The notes below the pieces were generated by a model. The model saw only the letters and a program-made list of their open reading frames with translations, did not search any database and was not told the origin of the DNA. Shown in pieces: positions 25,427-33,636 of a DNA stretch of 36,002 nt. Both the position numbers and the translations under genes were made by a program. Origin of the DNA: Lachnospiraceae bacterium (GTDB taxonomy: Bacteria; Bacillota; Clostridia; Lachnospirales; Lachnospiraceae); the NCBI GenBank assembly GCA_017633935.1, contig JAGBOJ010000089.1, forward strand, positions 1-36,002, in the 5' to 3' direction. Numbering within the stretch: position 1 is the first letter of the stretch; each line of letters begins with the position of its first letter.

Positions 25427-26587
25427 ATGAGCATATATAAAAGCATAGATACATCGCTTATTCACGGCGGCATATCCATGGATGAAAGAACAGGAGCAGT
25501 AAATATACCGATATATCAGACCTCGACCTTTAAGCAGGACGGCATCGGAAGGAACCGGGGATATGAGTATTCACGCACGCAAAATCCCACAAGGGAGGCT
25601 TTGGAGTCACTTATCGCAGAGCTTGAGGAGGGCAGGAGAGGCTTTGCCTTCGGCTCGGGAATGGCGGCGATAACGGCAGTGCTTTCGCTTTTTAAGTCAG
25701 GTGACAGGGTACTTATCTCAAGCAATGTTTACGGAGGAACCTTCAGGGTACTCGATAAGGTATTTTCCGGTTTCGGCATCTCTTATTCGATCACCGATAC
25801 CTCCGACGAGGAGGCTTTCAAAAAGGAGATAACAGGTGATGCAAAGGCAGTTATAATCGAAAGTCCGGCAAATCCTCTGCTCACCGTAACAGATATAGAA
25901 AGGATAGCACGGATCGCGCATGAAAAAGGACTGCTTGTGATAGTGGACAATACCTTTATGACACCCTATCTGCAAAGACCCTTAGCCTTGGGAGCTGATG
26001 CGGTGCTCCACAGCGCGACCAAATATCTGGGAGGACACAGTGACCTTGTGGCAGGACTCGTAGTGGTAAAGGACGATGAGCTTGCCGACAGGATCGCCTT
26101 TATACAAAATGCCACGGGAGGTGTACCCGGACCGTTTGACTGCTTTTTACTTATAAGAGGTATAAAGACTCTCGGGGTAAGGATGGACAGGCATACCGCA
26201 AATGCGCTTAAGATAGCGCGGTTCTTAAAGGAGCATAAGGATGTCAAAAGGGTTTATTATCCGGGGCTTGAGGATGATGCAGGTTATGAGATAAACAAAA
26301 AGCAGGCCGAAAACGGAGGAGCGATGATCTCTTTTGAGCTTTCAGAAGAAAAAGACAGCAGAAAATTTTTTGAAAGCGTAAGGCTTATCATGACGGCAGA
26401 AAGTCTGGGCGGAGTCGAGTCGCTTGTATGTCATCCGGCTACAATGACCCACGCCTCCATCCCTGAGGATATAAGGAAGAAGGTGGGCATCACAGACGGG
26501 CTTATCCGTCTCTCGGTGGGGATAGAGGATGCAGACGACCTTATAAAAGATATAAACAATGCGATCATTGAAAGCGGGGTGAAATAA
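25427..26587 (+). CDS. mccB: Cystathionine gamma-lyase / gamma-synthase family enzyme
   Basis: A 386-residue PLP enzyme of the Cys/Met metabolism family. The cofactor lysine is about residue 199 in SATKYLGGHSDLVAG. Other family motifs are YEYSRTQNPTR, GSGMAAI and ESLGGVESLVCHPATMTH. The family includes cystathionine gamma-lyase (MccB), gamma-synthase (MetB) and O-acetylhomoserine sulfhydrylase. I favour MccB, which splits cystathionine to cysteine, because the next gene looks like mccA and follows with no spacing, giving a reverse transsulfuration pair as in Bacillus. Ribosome site GGGGGAAG precedes the ATG. Exact specificity (gamma-lyase, gamma-synthase, or both) is not settled by sequence. 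Confidence 0.82.
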   Translation: MSIYKSIDTSLIHGGISMDERTGAVNIPIYQTSTFKQDGIGRNRGYEYSRTQNPTREALESLIAELEEGRRGFAFGSGMAAITAVLSLFKSGDRVLISSNVYGGTFRVLDKVFSGFGISYSITDTSDEEAFKKEITGDAKAVIIESPANPLLTVTDIERIARIAHEKGLLVIVDNTFMTPYLQRPLALGADAVLHSATKYLGGHSDLVAGLVVVKDDELADRIAFIQNATGGVPGPFDCFLLIRGIKTLGVRMDRHTANALKIARFLKEHKDVKRVYYPGLEDDAGYEINKKQAENGGAMISFELSEEKDSRKFFESVRLIMTAESLGGVESLVCHPATMTHASIPEDIRKKVGITDGLIRLSVGIEDADDLIKDINNAIIESGVK

Positions 26588-27508
26588 ATGGGATATTACG
26601 GATCTATGCAGGAGCTTATCGGACATACTCCTCTCGTAAAGCTTAATAACATAGGGGCACCTGAAGGAGTCGGTATTTTCGCAAAGCTTGAACTCTGGAA
26701 CCCTTCGGGAAGCGTGAAGGACAGGACAGGGGCTTATATGCTGAAAGCGGCAGAGGAAAGCGGGATACTTAAACCGGGAGGCACCATCGTGATGGGTACT
26801 GCGGGAAATACGGGAATGGGAGTCGCATTTGCGGCACTTAACAAGGGCTACAGGATAATCTTTGCGATCCCGACAAAATTCTCGGAGGAAAAGCAGGCAC
26901 TTGTAAGAGCCCTCGGAGCGGAGATAGTCAATACACCCAGAGAGGACGGTATGATAGGCGCCGGAAAGAAGGCGGAAGAGATAAAACAAAGTATACCGGG
27001 AGCCGTACTTCTTGACCAGTTTACCGATAAAAGCAATCCCCAGGCACATTATGAGACCACGGGAAGGGAAATATATGAGGATCTTGACGGACAGGTGGAT
27101 TATCTCGTGGCCGGTGCGGGAAGCGGAGGCACCTTCTCGGGAGTCGTAAAATATCTGAAGGAAAAAAAGCCGGATGTAAAGGGGATCCTTGCCGATCCCG
27201 TCGGCTCGATCCTCGGGGGCGGTGAGCACGGGGATTACGATATTGAAGGCATCGGAGCCGAATTTTATGCGGATACCTTCAACGTGACACTGATGGATGA
27301 AGCGATCAAGATAAATGATGATGAGGCATTTTCCACATCGGTTCTGCTTGCAAAAAGGGAAGGGATTTTTGCGGGATCGTCATCGGGAGCTGCAGTGGCT
27401 GCTGCCTTAAAGCTTGCCGGAAAAATAAAGTCCGGCAATATAGTGGCCATACTCCCCGACAGGGGTGACAGATATTTCAGCAGCGGTCTTTACGATGAAA
27501 AAAATTGA
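26588..27508 (+). CDS. mccA: Cystathionine beta-synthase (MccA-like) / cysteine synthase family
   Basis: A 306-residue fold-type II PLP enzyme. The cofactor lysine is about residue 44 in NPSGSVKDRTG. The substrate loop reads TAGNTGMG, the TAGNTG form that I associate with MccA, while CysK usually has TSGNTG. The PLP phosphate loop AGSGGTFSG is present. MccA-type enzymes make cystathionine from O-acetylserine and homocysteine. CysK, which uses sulfide, is the alternative. The start codon directly abuts the mccB stop (TAA then ATG), which indicates tight coupling. Together the pair would turn homocysteine sulfur into cysteine. Confidence 0.82.
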   Translation: MGYYGSMQELIGHTPLVKLNNIGAPEGVGIFAKLELWNPSGSVKDRTGAYMLKAAEESGILKPGGTIVMGTAGNTGMGVAFAALNKGYRIIFAIPTKFSEEKQALVRALGAEIVNTPREDGMIGAGKKAEEIKQSIPGAVLLDQFTDKSNPQAHYETTGREIYEDLDGQVDYLVAGAGSGGTFSGVVKYLKEKKPDVKGILADPVGSILGGGEHGDYDIEGIGAEFYADTFNVTLMDEAIKINDDEAFSTSVLLAKREGIFAGSSSGAAVAAALKLAGKIKSGNIVAILPDRGDRYFSSGLYDEKN

Positions 27509-27520
27509 TCTTATAAGTGT

Positions 27521-27544
27521 AAACGACAGGGATTTTTGCCGTTT
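27521..27544 (+). repeat. Hairpin element upstream of metQ, related to the amt leader hairpin
   Basis: AAACGACA (27521-27528), loop GGGATTTT, TGCCGTTT (27537-27544): seven of eight pairs, one A-C mismatch. It differs from the amt leader hairpin (15124-15146) by a few bases only. It lies in the 106-base gap between mccA and metQ. A second small stem, GGGC-N8-GCCC, follows at about 27577-27592. I see no clear terminator or promoter in this gap, so metQ may be reached by read-through. Confidence 0.55.
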
Positions 27545-27614
27545 GCTTTAAGATAAAAATGTAACACAAAAGTAAGGGCGCAAAAGAGCCCGAAAAAAGA
27601 GGAGGAATGAGGTT

Positions 27615-28481
27615 ATGAGAAGAAAATTTGTAGGTTTGGGACTGGCATTATCACTTGCGGCGGTATTTGCAACAGGCTGCGGCTCGGCTCAGGGCAGCGT
27701 AAATGCTTCGGCGGCGCCGGCAGCAGAGTCGGAAAAAGAGGCGCAGGGTGATAAAGAAGATAAGACGATAAAGGTCGGAGCATGCGTTACACCGCACGCT
27801 GAGATACTTGGACAGATAAAGGATAATCTTGCGGAAAAAGGCTATACACTTGAGGTTATCGAGTATAACGATTATGTACTCCCGAATACGGCACTTGAAG
27901 ACGGTGACCTTGATGCAAATTATTTCCAGCATAAGCCTTATCTGGATGATTTTAATAAGGAAAACGGAACACATATAGTTACGCTTGCGGCTGTTCATTT
28001 TGAACCGATGGGTATATATGCGGGCAAGTCATCGGATATCGCAAGCATACCTGACGGGGCACAGATAGCGGTTCCGAATGATTCGACAAACGAAGCAAGA
28101 GCACTGCTCCTTCTTGAAGCCCAGGGGCTCATCAAGCTTAAGGACGGCGCGGGCATACAGGCAACAGTGCTTGATATTGAAGAAAACACACACAATATCG
28201 AGATAAAGGAGCTTGAAGCCGCACAGGTTCCCAAGTCGATAAAGGATGTCGATCTGGCGGTGGTAAACGGTAATTACGCCATAGAAGCAGGACTCGGTGA
28301 GGCTGTAGCGGTCGAGGCAGCCGATTCGCTTGCAGCCGAAACATATGCAAATTATGTATGCGTCAGGGAAGGCGATGAGAATAAGGACAAGTCACAGGCG
28401 CTTAAGGAAGCGATCCTTACCGAAGAGGTCAAAAGCTACATAAACGATAATTATAAGGGTGCGGTAGTTCCCGTATTTTGA
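27615..28481 (+). CDS. metQ: MetQ/NlpA-family substrate-binding lipoprotein
   Basis: A 288-residue lipoprotein. The N-terminus is a signal peptide with lipobox FATGC; Cys22 is the lipidated residue, followed by a Ser/Ala/Glu-rich linker to about residue 50. The mature part is an NlpA-type binding protein: KVGACVTPHAEILGQIKD, EYNDYVLPNTALEDGDLDANYFQHKPYLDDF, and AVVNGNYAIEAGL. The family delivers L- or D-methionine and some related compounds to MetNI. It sits on the outer face of the membrane. Ribosome site GAGGAGG precedes the ATG. Two metabolic genes separate it from metN and metI. Given those neighbours, a substrate other than methionine is possible. Confidence 0.92.
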   Translation: MRRKFVGLGLALSLAAVFATGCGSAQGSVNASAAPAAESEKEAQGDKEDKTIKVGACVTPHAEILGQIKDNLAEKGYTLEVIEYNDYVLPNTALEDGDLDANYFQHKPYLDDFNKENGTHIVTLAAVHFEPMGIYAGKSSDIASIPDGAQIAVPNDSTNEARALLLLEAQGLIKLKDGAGIQATVLDIEENTHNIEIKELEAAQVPKSIKDVDLAVVNGNYAIEAGLGEAVAVEAADSLAAETYANYVCVREGDENKDKSQALKEAILTEEVKSYINDNYKGAVVPVF

Positions 28482-28496
28482 AAGGAGGAAGGAGTC

Positions 28497-29735
28497 TTGT
28501 TTGAGGATGATGTATTAAAAGACAGCCCGATAGCGGTACTCGGAGGAGGCGCTGTGGGAAAAACCTGCGCAGCCGATTGCGTACTCGGAGGAAATAAGGA
28601 TGTAAGATTATTTGATATGCCGGAATTTTTCGACCGGAATTTAAAGAATGTGGCAAAAACAGGCATAACTCTCGGCGGCATCCAGAAAAACCAGTACGGC
28701 TTTAAGAGATCGGGAAAGGCTTATATAAATCTTGTGACCAAGGATATCGCAGAGGCCGTAAAGGGTGCAAAGCTTATAATCGTGGCCATTCCTTCGGTAG
28801 CGCATGACATATTTTTTGAAAAGCTGGTCCCCGTTCTGGAGGATGGACAGATAATACATATAATCCCGGACAACTACGGCTCCTTAAAGCTAAGAAAAAA
28901 GCTCCGTGAGGCTAAAAGCACAAAAAGGGTCATAATAGGAGGCTGGTCGAGTGCCCCTTACGGCACAAGGGTAGAAAAAGAGGGCGGAGTCCAGACCTCC
29001 GATATGTGGCTCGTATACAGAGCCAAGACCCTTCGCGGGGCAGCTCTTCCGAGTACGGATCAGGAGATATTCTTAAACAGCATTAAGTATCTGGGATGTT
29101 TTGATTCGATCACAAGCGGAGACGGGGCAGCAGGCGGCAATACGGTTCTTGATATCGGCTTCAGCAATGTTAATCCGGTGCTTCATTGTCCGGGTACCAT
29201 TTTAGGAGTCGGGGTCATGGAAAACTGGGGCAGGATCTATGGCGGAAATGATAAATATACATATTCCATCTACAGTCATGCCTACTGCAAATCCATTGCC
29301 GAGGTGCAGTATGCCTTCTTCCTCGAAGAGGTTGCTCTTGCGGAAGCAATAGGCGTGGGTATAGCAAAATATCCGAAGAAGAATTTTATGTCAAGGACAA
29401 GTATCCTCGGACCCGAATACATGGGAGATGACTGTATTGTACCGTTTGATGAACAGTGGGAAACGGGATACCGTACAGGTCCGTTTTCGATTCAGGACCG
29501 TTATGTGACTGAGGATGTACCGGTAGGATGCCACCTTTATCACGAGCTGGGCAGGAAATTCGGAGTAAAAACACCTGTTATTGATTCTATGATCACTCTC
29601 GGGTCGGTAATGACAGGTAAGGATTTTTATGAGACGGGGATCACTCTTGATGATCTTGGTATAGGGCATCTCAATAAAGAGGCTCTTCTGGATTATCTTA
29701 ATAACGGAAATTATCCGGAGGAAGATAATGGCTGA
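28497..29735 (+). CDS. NAD/NADP octopine/nopaline dehydrogenase family protein
   Basis: A 412-residue opine-dehydrogenase-like enzyme. The N-terminal Rossmann domain has GGGAVGKTCAAD at about residues 16-27 and an Asp at the end of the second strand (D40), which usually favours NAD(H). The C-terminal helical domain is of the octopine/nopaline dehydrogenase type, with GNTVLDIGFSNVNPVLHCPG and TPVIDSMITLGSVMTG. Such enzymes reductively join an amino acid to a 2-oxo acid, or cleave the product oxidatively. The start is TTG at 28497, eight bases after AAGGAGG. It lies 15 bases after metQ and overlaps the aminotransferase gene by eight bases, so these three are one translational unit. The substrate is unknown. 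Confidence 0.85.
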   Translation: MFEDDVLKDSPIAVLGGGAVGKTCAADCVLGGNKDVRLFDMPEFFDRNLKNVAKTGITLGGIQKNQYGFKRSGKAYINLVTKDIAEAVKGAKLIIVAIPSVAHDIFFEKLVPVLEDGQIIHIIPDNYGSLKLRKKLREAKSTKRVIIGGWSSAPYGTRVEKEGGVQTSDMWLVYRAKTLRGAALPSTDQEIFLNSIKYLGCFDSITSGDGAAGGNTVLDIGFSNVNPVLHCPGTILGVGVMENWGRIYGGNDKYTYSIYSHAYCKSIAEVQYAFFLEEVALAEAIGVGIAKYPKKNFMSRTSILGPEYMGDDCIVPFDEQWETGYRTGPFSIQDRYVTEDVPVGCHLYHELGRKFGVKTPVIDSMITLGSVMTGKDFYETGITLDDLGIGHLNKEALLDYLNNGNYPEEDNG

Positions 29736-30891
29736 ATTAAGTGTAAGAACAGCGGGCTTTACCGATTCCGTGATAAGGCGGATGACAAGGGTGGCAAATG
29801 CGTACGGCGCGATCAATCTGTCCCAGGGGTTTCCCGATTTTGATCCTCCGCACAGCATCACCGAAAGACTTGCCGGAGTTGCCCTACGCGGACCCCACCA
29901 GTATGCGCTGACATGGGGAGCACAGAATTTCAGGGAGGCTCTTGCAGCAAAGCATGAGAGATTTTCCGGACAGAAGGTGGATGCAAATAAGGAGATCGTC
30001 GTCACCTGCGGAAGCACCGAAGCAATGATGGCTGCGATGCTGTCAGTGGTAAATCCGGGGGATAAGGTGATCGTTTTCTCCCCTTTTTATGAAAATTACG
30101 GGGCAGATGCGATCCTTTCGGGGGCAGAACCCATTTACGTGCCTCTAAACCCGCCAGACTTCGGCTTTGACGGAAATGTGCTTGAGGCTGCGTTTAAGAA
30201 GGGGGTTAAGGCCGTGATCGTATGCAATCCGTCCAACCCCTCCGGCAAGGTCTTTACATATGAGGAGCTTAAGCTTATCGCCGATCTTTCAAAAAAGTAC
30301 GATGCATTTGTGATCACGGATGAGGTATATGAGCACATAGTATACGCTCCGTATAAGCATATTTATATGTCCACTCTGCCGGATATGAAGGAAAGGACGA
30401 TTATATGCAACTCTCTTTCAAAGACCTATTCCATAACCGGATGGCGTCTGGGATATGTGATCGCCGATGAAAGGATCACGGACAGGATAAAGAAGGTCCA
30501 TGATTTTCTGACAGTCGGAGCTGCGGCACCGCTAATGGAGGCAGCGGTTGCCGGACTTGAAGCCGGTGATGATTATTATGAGGAGCTTAAGGCGCATTAT
30601 ACACATATGAGGGATCTGTTTCTTAAAGGCTTAAGTGATATAGGTCTTAAATTTACAAAGCCGCAGGGAGCATATTATGTGATGGTGGATGTAAGTCCGT
30701 TCGGGGTAAAGGATGATGTGGATTTTTCCGAATGGATGGCAAGAAAGATCGGTGTCGCACCTGTTCCGGGTTCAAGCTTTTTCAGGGAGGATATCCACGA
30801 TTATGTAAGATTTCATTTTGCAAAAAGCGATGAGATCTTAAATAAGGCGATCGAAAGACTGGCTCTTCTGCAAGAAAAAAAGTACAGATGA
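29728..30891 (+). CDS. PLP-dependent aminotransferase, methionine/kynurenine aminotransferase type
   Basis: A 387-residue class I aminotransferase. The N-terminal INLSQGFPDFDPP and the cofactor-lysine segment NSLSKTYSITGWRLGYV (Lys232) resemble the YbdL/kynurenine aminotransferase group, which accepts methionine and aromatic amino acids. CNPSNPSGKVF and ITDEVYEHIVY complete the PLP site. It would interconvert an amino acid and its 2-oxo acid, exactly the pair of partners an opine dehydrogenase uses. The ATG overlaps the upstream stop, with GGAGGA placed before it. Substrate assignment to methionine rests on family resemblance and on the MetQNI neighbours. Confidence 0.88.
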   Translation: MAELSVRTAGFTDSVIRRMTRVANAYGAINLSQGFPDFDPPHSITERLAGVALRGPHQYALTWGAQNFREALAAKHERFSGQKVDANKEIVVTCGSTEAMMAAMLSVVNPGDKVIVFSPFYENYGADAILSGAEPIYVPLNPPDFGFDGNVLEAAFKKGVKAVIVCNPSNPSGKVFTYEELKLIADLSKKYDAFVITDEVYEHIVYAPYKHIYMSTLPDMKERTIICNSLSKTYSITGWRLGYVIADERITDRIKKVHDFLTVGAAAPLMEAAVAGLEAGDDYYEELKAHYTHMRDLFLKGLSDIGLKFTKPQGAYYVMVDVSPFGVKDDVDFSEWMARKIGVAPVPGSSFFREDIHDYVRFHFAKSDEILNKAIERLALLQEKKYR

Positions 30892-30960
30892 CACAGCGGC
30901 AGAGTATGAAAGCAGCCGGTCAGGTACGGAATTCTAACGGATCTTGAGGAAATATGGAAT

Positions 30961-31962
30961 ATGATAAGACTTGAAAACATCACAAAGACATTTAAGGTAA
31001 AAGGAAATGAGATCACCGCGGTAAAGGATGTGAGCCTTCATATAAAAAAGGGAGAGATATTCGGGATCATAGGCTTTTCGGGAGCGGGAAAATCCACTCT
31101 GGTGCGCTGTATGAATCTGCTTGAACTTCCGACGGCAGGATCGGTGTTTTTTGACGGTCACGACCTTGTAAAAGCAGGAAGTAAGGAGCTGCGGGATTAC
31201 CGTAAAAAGATCGGAATGATATTCCAGCAGTTCAATCTGTTGGAGCAGAGGACGGTTATCGCAAATGTATGCTATCCCCTTGAACTCATAGGGTTAAGGA
31301 AAAAGGAGGCAGTAAGCAGGGCCCGCGAGCTTTTAAGGATAGTTGATCTGTCCGATAAGGAGCTGTCTTATCCTTCACAGCTTTCGGGAGGGCAAAAGCA
31401 GAGGGTGGCTATCGCCCGTGCGCTGGCTACAAATCCCGAGGTGCTGCTTTGCGATGAAGCTACAAGCGCTTTGGACCCCCTGACTACAAGAGGGGTTCTT
31501 TCACTTATTGAAAAGATCAATAAGGAGCTTGGGGTAACAATAGTGGTGATCACCCACGAGATGAAGGTTGTGGAGCAGATCTGCAGCAGGGTTGCGGTAA
31601 TGAATAAGGGGGTGGTCGAGGAGACAGGGACCGTAAAGGATATATTCCTGAACCCGAAGTCGGATACAGGCAGGAAGCTTGTCCTTTCGGGAGATGACAA
31701 GAGTGTGCCGCAAAGCGATAAGGAAACGATAAGGATAGTTTTTGACGGTATCTCCTCATATGAACCGGTATTTGCAAATCTTATCCTTGAAACCGGGGTA
31801 AAGCTTAATATTATGGGCGCCAATACAGAGGACATCGGGGGCTCTGCTTACGGGCAGATACTGATAGAAAGACCGGATGAGGCAAGCACGGAGCTTATCA
31901 GAAAATATCTGAATAAAGCCGGTGTGGGATTTGAGGAGCTTCCGGCCTTAGGAAAAAAATGA
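30961..31962 (+). CDS. metN: Methionine-type ABC transporter ATP-binding protein
   Basis: A 333-residue ATPase. Walker A GFSGAGKST lies near residues 38-46, signature LSGGQKQRVAIARAL near 140, and Walker B VLLCDEATSALDP near 160. The last 75 residues form a NIL-type domain (IRIVFDGISSYEPVFANLI, then GQILIERPDEAS), the regulatory ligand-binding domain of MetN that mediates inhibition by internal methionine. Its presence supports methionine or a close relative as the sensed compound. The start at 30961 follows TGAGGAA; a nearer ATG is out of frame. It is cytoplasmic and pairs with MetI, 16 bases downstream. Confidence 0.95.
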   Translation: MIRLENITKTFKVKGNEITAVKDVSLHIKKGEIFGIIGFSGAGKSTLVRCMNLLELPTAGSVFFDGHDLVKAGSKELRDYRKKIGMIFQQFNLLEQRTVIANVCYPLELIGLRKKEAVSRARELLRIVDLSDKELSYPSQLSGGQKQRVAIARALATNPEVLLCDEATSALDPLTTRGVLSLIEKINKELGVTIVVITHEMKVVEQICSRVAVMNKGVVEETGTVKDIFLNPKSDTGRKLVLSGDDKSVPQSDKETIRIVFDGISSYEPVFANLILETGVKLNIMGANTEDIGGSAYGQILIERPDEASTELIRKYLNKAGVGFEELPALGKK

Positions 31963-31978
31963 AAATGAGGTGGCGTGG

Positions 31979-32644
31979 ATGAATGAACAGATCATTGGGC
32001 TTATATGGCAGGGAATAGCCGAAACCTTTTATATGGTCACGGTGTCAACTGTTTTTGCTTATCTTATAGGAATTCCTCTCGGTGTGATACTTAATATTAC
32101 GGGTACTAACGGGATAAGACCCGCCAGAGCACTAAATCTGGCTGTCGGCTTTATTATCAATGTTATACGCTCCGTACCGTTTCTGATCCTGCTTGTGGCA
32201 ATACTTCCTTTTACGAGACTTATAGCAGGAACGACCATCGGGTCTACGGCAACGATAGTTCCGTTAGTCGTGGCAGCGGCTCCGTTTGTGGCAAGAATGG
32301 TGGAATCCTCCCTAAAGGAGGTGGACGCGGGAGTGATCGAAGCGGCAAAGGCAATGGGCTCATCTGACTGGCAGATCATATGGAAGGTGCTGCTTGCGGA
32401 AGCAAGGCCTTCTCTTGCGGTCGGAGGTGTGATAGCCTTCACGACCATTCTTGGATATTCGGCTATGGCAGGTTTCGTAGGTGGAGGAGGGCTTGGTGCG
32501 ATAGCCGTAAATTACGGATACTATCGTTACAAAACGGATGTTATGCTCATAACGGTCGCGGTGCTCGTGATAATAGTACAGGTTTTTCAGGAGGCCGGTA
32601 TTTATATCGTTAACCGGCTGGATAAGCGTATAAACAAATCTTAA
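31979..32644 (+). CDS. metI: Methionine-type ABC transporter permease
   Basis: A 221-residue permease with about five membrane segments. The coupling EAA loop reads EAAKAMGSSDWQIIWKVLLAEARPS. LIGIPLGVIL, RSVPFLILLVAILPFTRLI and the C-terminal AVLVIIVQVFQEAGIYIVNRLDKR are characteristic of MetI. I favour the ATG at 31979, which has GAGGTGG at good spacing; a GTG at 31970 would add three residues. It works in the membrane with MetN and MetQ. Confidence 0.94.
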   Translation: MNEQIIGLIWQGIAETFYMVTVSTVFAYLIGIPLGVILNITGTNGIRPARALNLAVGFIINVIRSVPFLILLVAILPFTRLIAGTTIGSTATIVPLVVAAAPFVARMVESSLKEVDAGVIEAAKAMGSSDWQIIWKVLLAEARPSLAVGGVIAFTTILGYSAMAGFVGGGGLGAIAVNYGYYRYKTDVMLITVAVLVIIVQVFQEAGIYIVNRLDKRINKS

Positions 32645-32666
32645 GAGTCAGAAGGGGAGCAGGAAA

Positions 32667-33428
32667 ATGAACTGGAAAAGCATTATTGAAACACGGGAGG
32701 AGCTTCTTGGTATACATACGCCCGATCCGCATTTTACAGGCGGCTTTGCCATAGGTATAATCGCCGTGGACCTCATTTATCCGAAGCTTCCGGGGAATGT
32801 CGCAAACGCAACGACCTATCCGTTTCCCGTGCTTTATAAGGAGGTATCCTTTGAAATAGAAGAGCTGTTTGCCGGAAGCGAAAATATAAGGGATCAGATC
32901 GTAAATGCCGCAAAATACCTTGAAAAGCAGGGAGTACGCGCGATAATCGGAGCGTGCGGTTATTTTGCCCATTTTCAGCAGGCGGTTAAAGAAGCCGTTG
33001 ACATACCGGTCTTTATGTCGAGCTTATGCCAGCTTCCGCTCATAAAGACGGGACTGTCCGAAAAAAAGAAGATACTTGTCCTTGCGGCAAGCGGAGAAAA
33101 TATCAATGATGAGCTTTTAGGCAAGGTCGGAACGGATACATCCCGTATCATCGTGCAGGATATCGGTCATCTTGAAAGCTTTGCCCCTATCCGGTACGGC
33201 AGTGTCAGACTGGATAACGGCAGGCTTACAAAGGAGCTGACGGAGCTTGCGGAAAGCCTTGTACAAAAAGACCCGCTCATAGGAGCGATACTGCTTGAAT
33301 GCAGCGATCTGCCCCCGTATGCAAAGGCTTTACAGTCTGTTACGGGACTGGCGGTTTATGATTTTAATACCATGATCGATATGGTATACCATTCAGTAGT
33401 GCAGAGGACATATACAGGATATATGTGA
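32667..33428 (+). CDS. Aspartate/glutamate racemase family protein
   Basis: A 253-residue protein of the cofactor-independent Asp/Glu/hydantoin racemase superfamily. The two catalytic cysteines are in place: Cys97 in GACGYFAHFQ and Cys212 in LLECSDLPPYA. The first half has the pseudo-symmetric domain with IIAVDLIYPKLPGNVANATTYPFPV, which differs from true glutamate racemase MurI. The protein could racemise an amino acid, or be a decarboxylase or isomerase of the same fold. It lies 22 bases after metI with ribosome site AGGGGAG, and is the last gene of the cluster. In context it may supply or remove the D-isomer of the transported compound. Confidence 0.8.
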   Translation: MNWKSIIETREELLGIHTPDPHFTGGFAIGIIAVDLIYPKLPGNVANATTYPFPVLYKEVSFEIEELFAGSENIRDQIVNAAKYLEKQGVRAIIGACGYFAHFQQAVKEAVDIPVFMSSLCQLPLIKTGLSEKKKILVLAASGENINDELLGKVGTDTSRIIVQDIGHLESFAPIRYGSVRLDNGRLTKELTELAESLVQKDPLIGAILLECSDLPPYAKALQSVTGLAVYDFNTMIDMVYHSVVQRTYTGYM

Positions 33429-33460
33429 TGGAAATATCTTCTTCCTTTGGAGTCTGACAG

Positions 33461-33531
33461 TTACGATTCTTACAATTCAGTCCCGAGCCACTTAAGGCAT
33501 CAGCTTGCTGATGACGGCGAGTGGCTGCGGG
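33461..33531. repeat. Structured intergenic element between the racemase and GH31 genes
   Basis: A two-part element. Positions 33461-33480 hold the near-tandem motifs TTACGATTC and TTACAATTC; the latter is the reverse complement of the GAATTGTAA motif in the amt/gltB region. Positions 33482-33531 fold into a nested hairpin: CCCG with CGGG, AGCCACT with AGTGGCT, and CATCAGC-TT-GCTGATG at the tip. No T-run follows (GTCAATAAAC), so termination is not obvious. An interspersed repeat or RNA element is most likely. Confidence 0.55.
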
Positions 33532-33585
33532 TCAATAAACTTTGAGCGTAGCTGTTGCTTTTTAGCGGTAAAAGTATGATAATCA

Positions 33586-33619
33586 TTACAACTTTGTAAC
33601 ACGCGGTATCATTTATAAT
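33586..33619 (+). promoter_or_regulatory. Possible operator and -10 box of the GH31 gene
   Basis: The palindrome TTACAA-CT-TTGTAA (33586-33599) lies 14 bases before a perfect TATAAT (33614-33619), which is 17 bases before the GH31 ATG. No good -35 hexamer is found at standard spacing, because the palindrome occupies it. This suggests an activator- or repressor-controlled promoter. Confidence 0.45.
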
Positions 33620-33636
33620 AATAAGGATTTTAAGGG

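Noticed and set aside
26342-27229. 295-codon minus-strand frame
   Set aside because: It is antisense to mccB and mccA. Composition is shadow-like (rich in Cys, His and Arg) and no family is recognisable.
27509-27614. SAM-responsive riboswitch before metQ
   Set aside because: The gap is 106 bases, with two small stems only, no multi-branched core and no terminator followed by a T-run.
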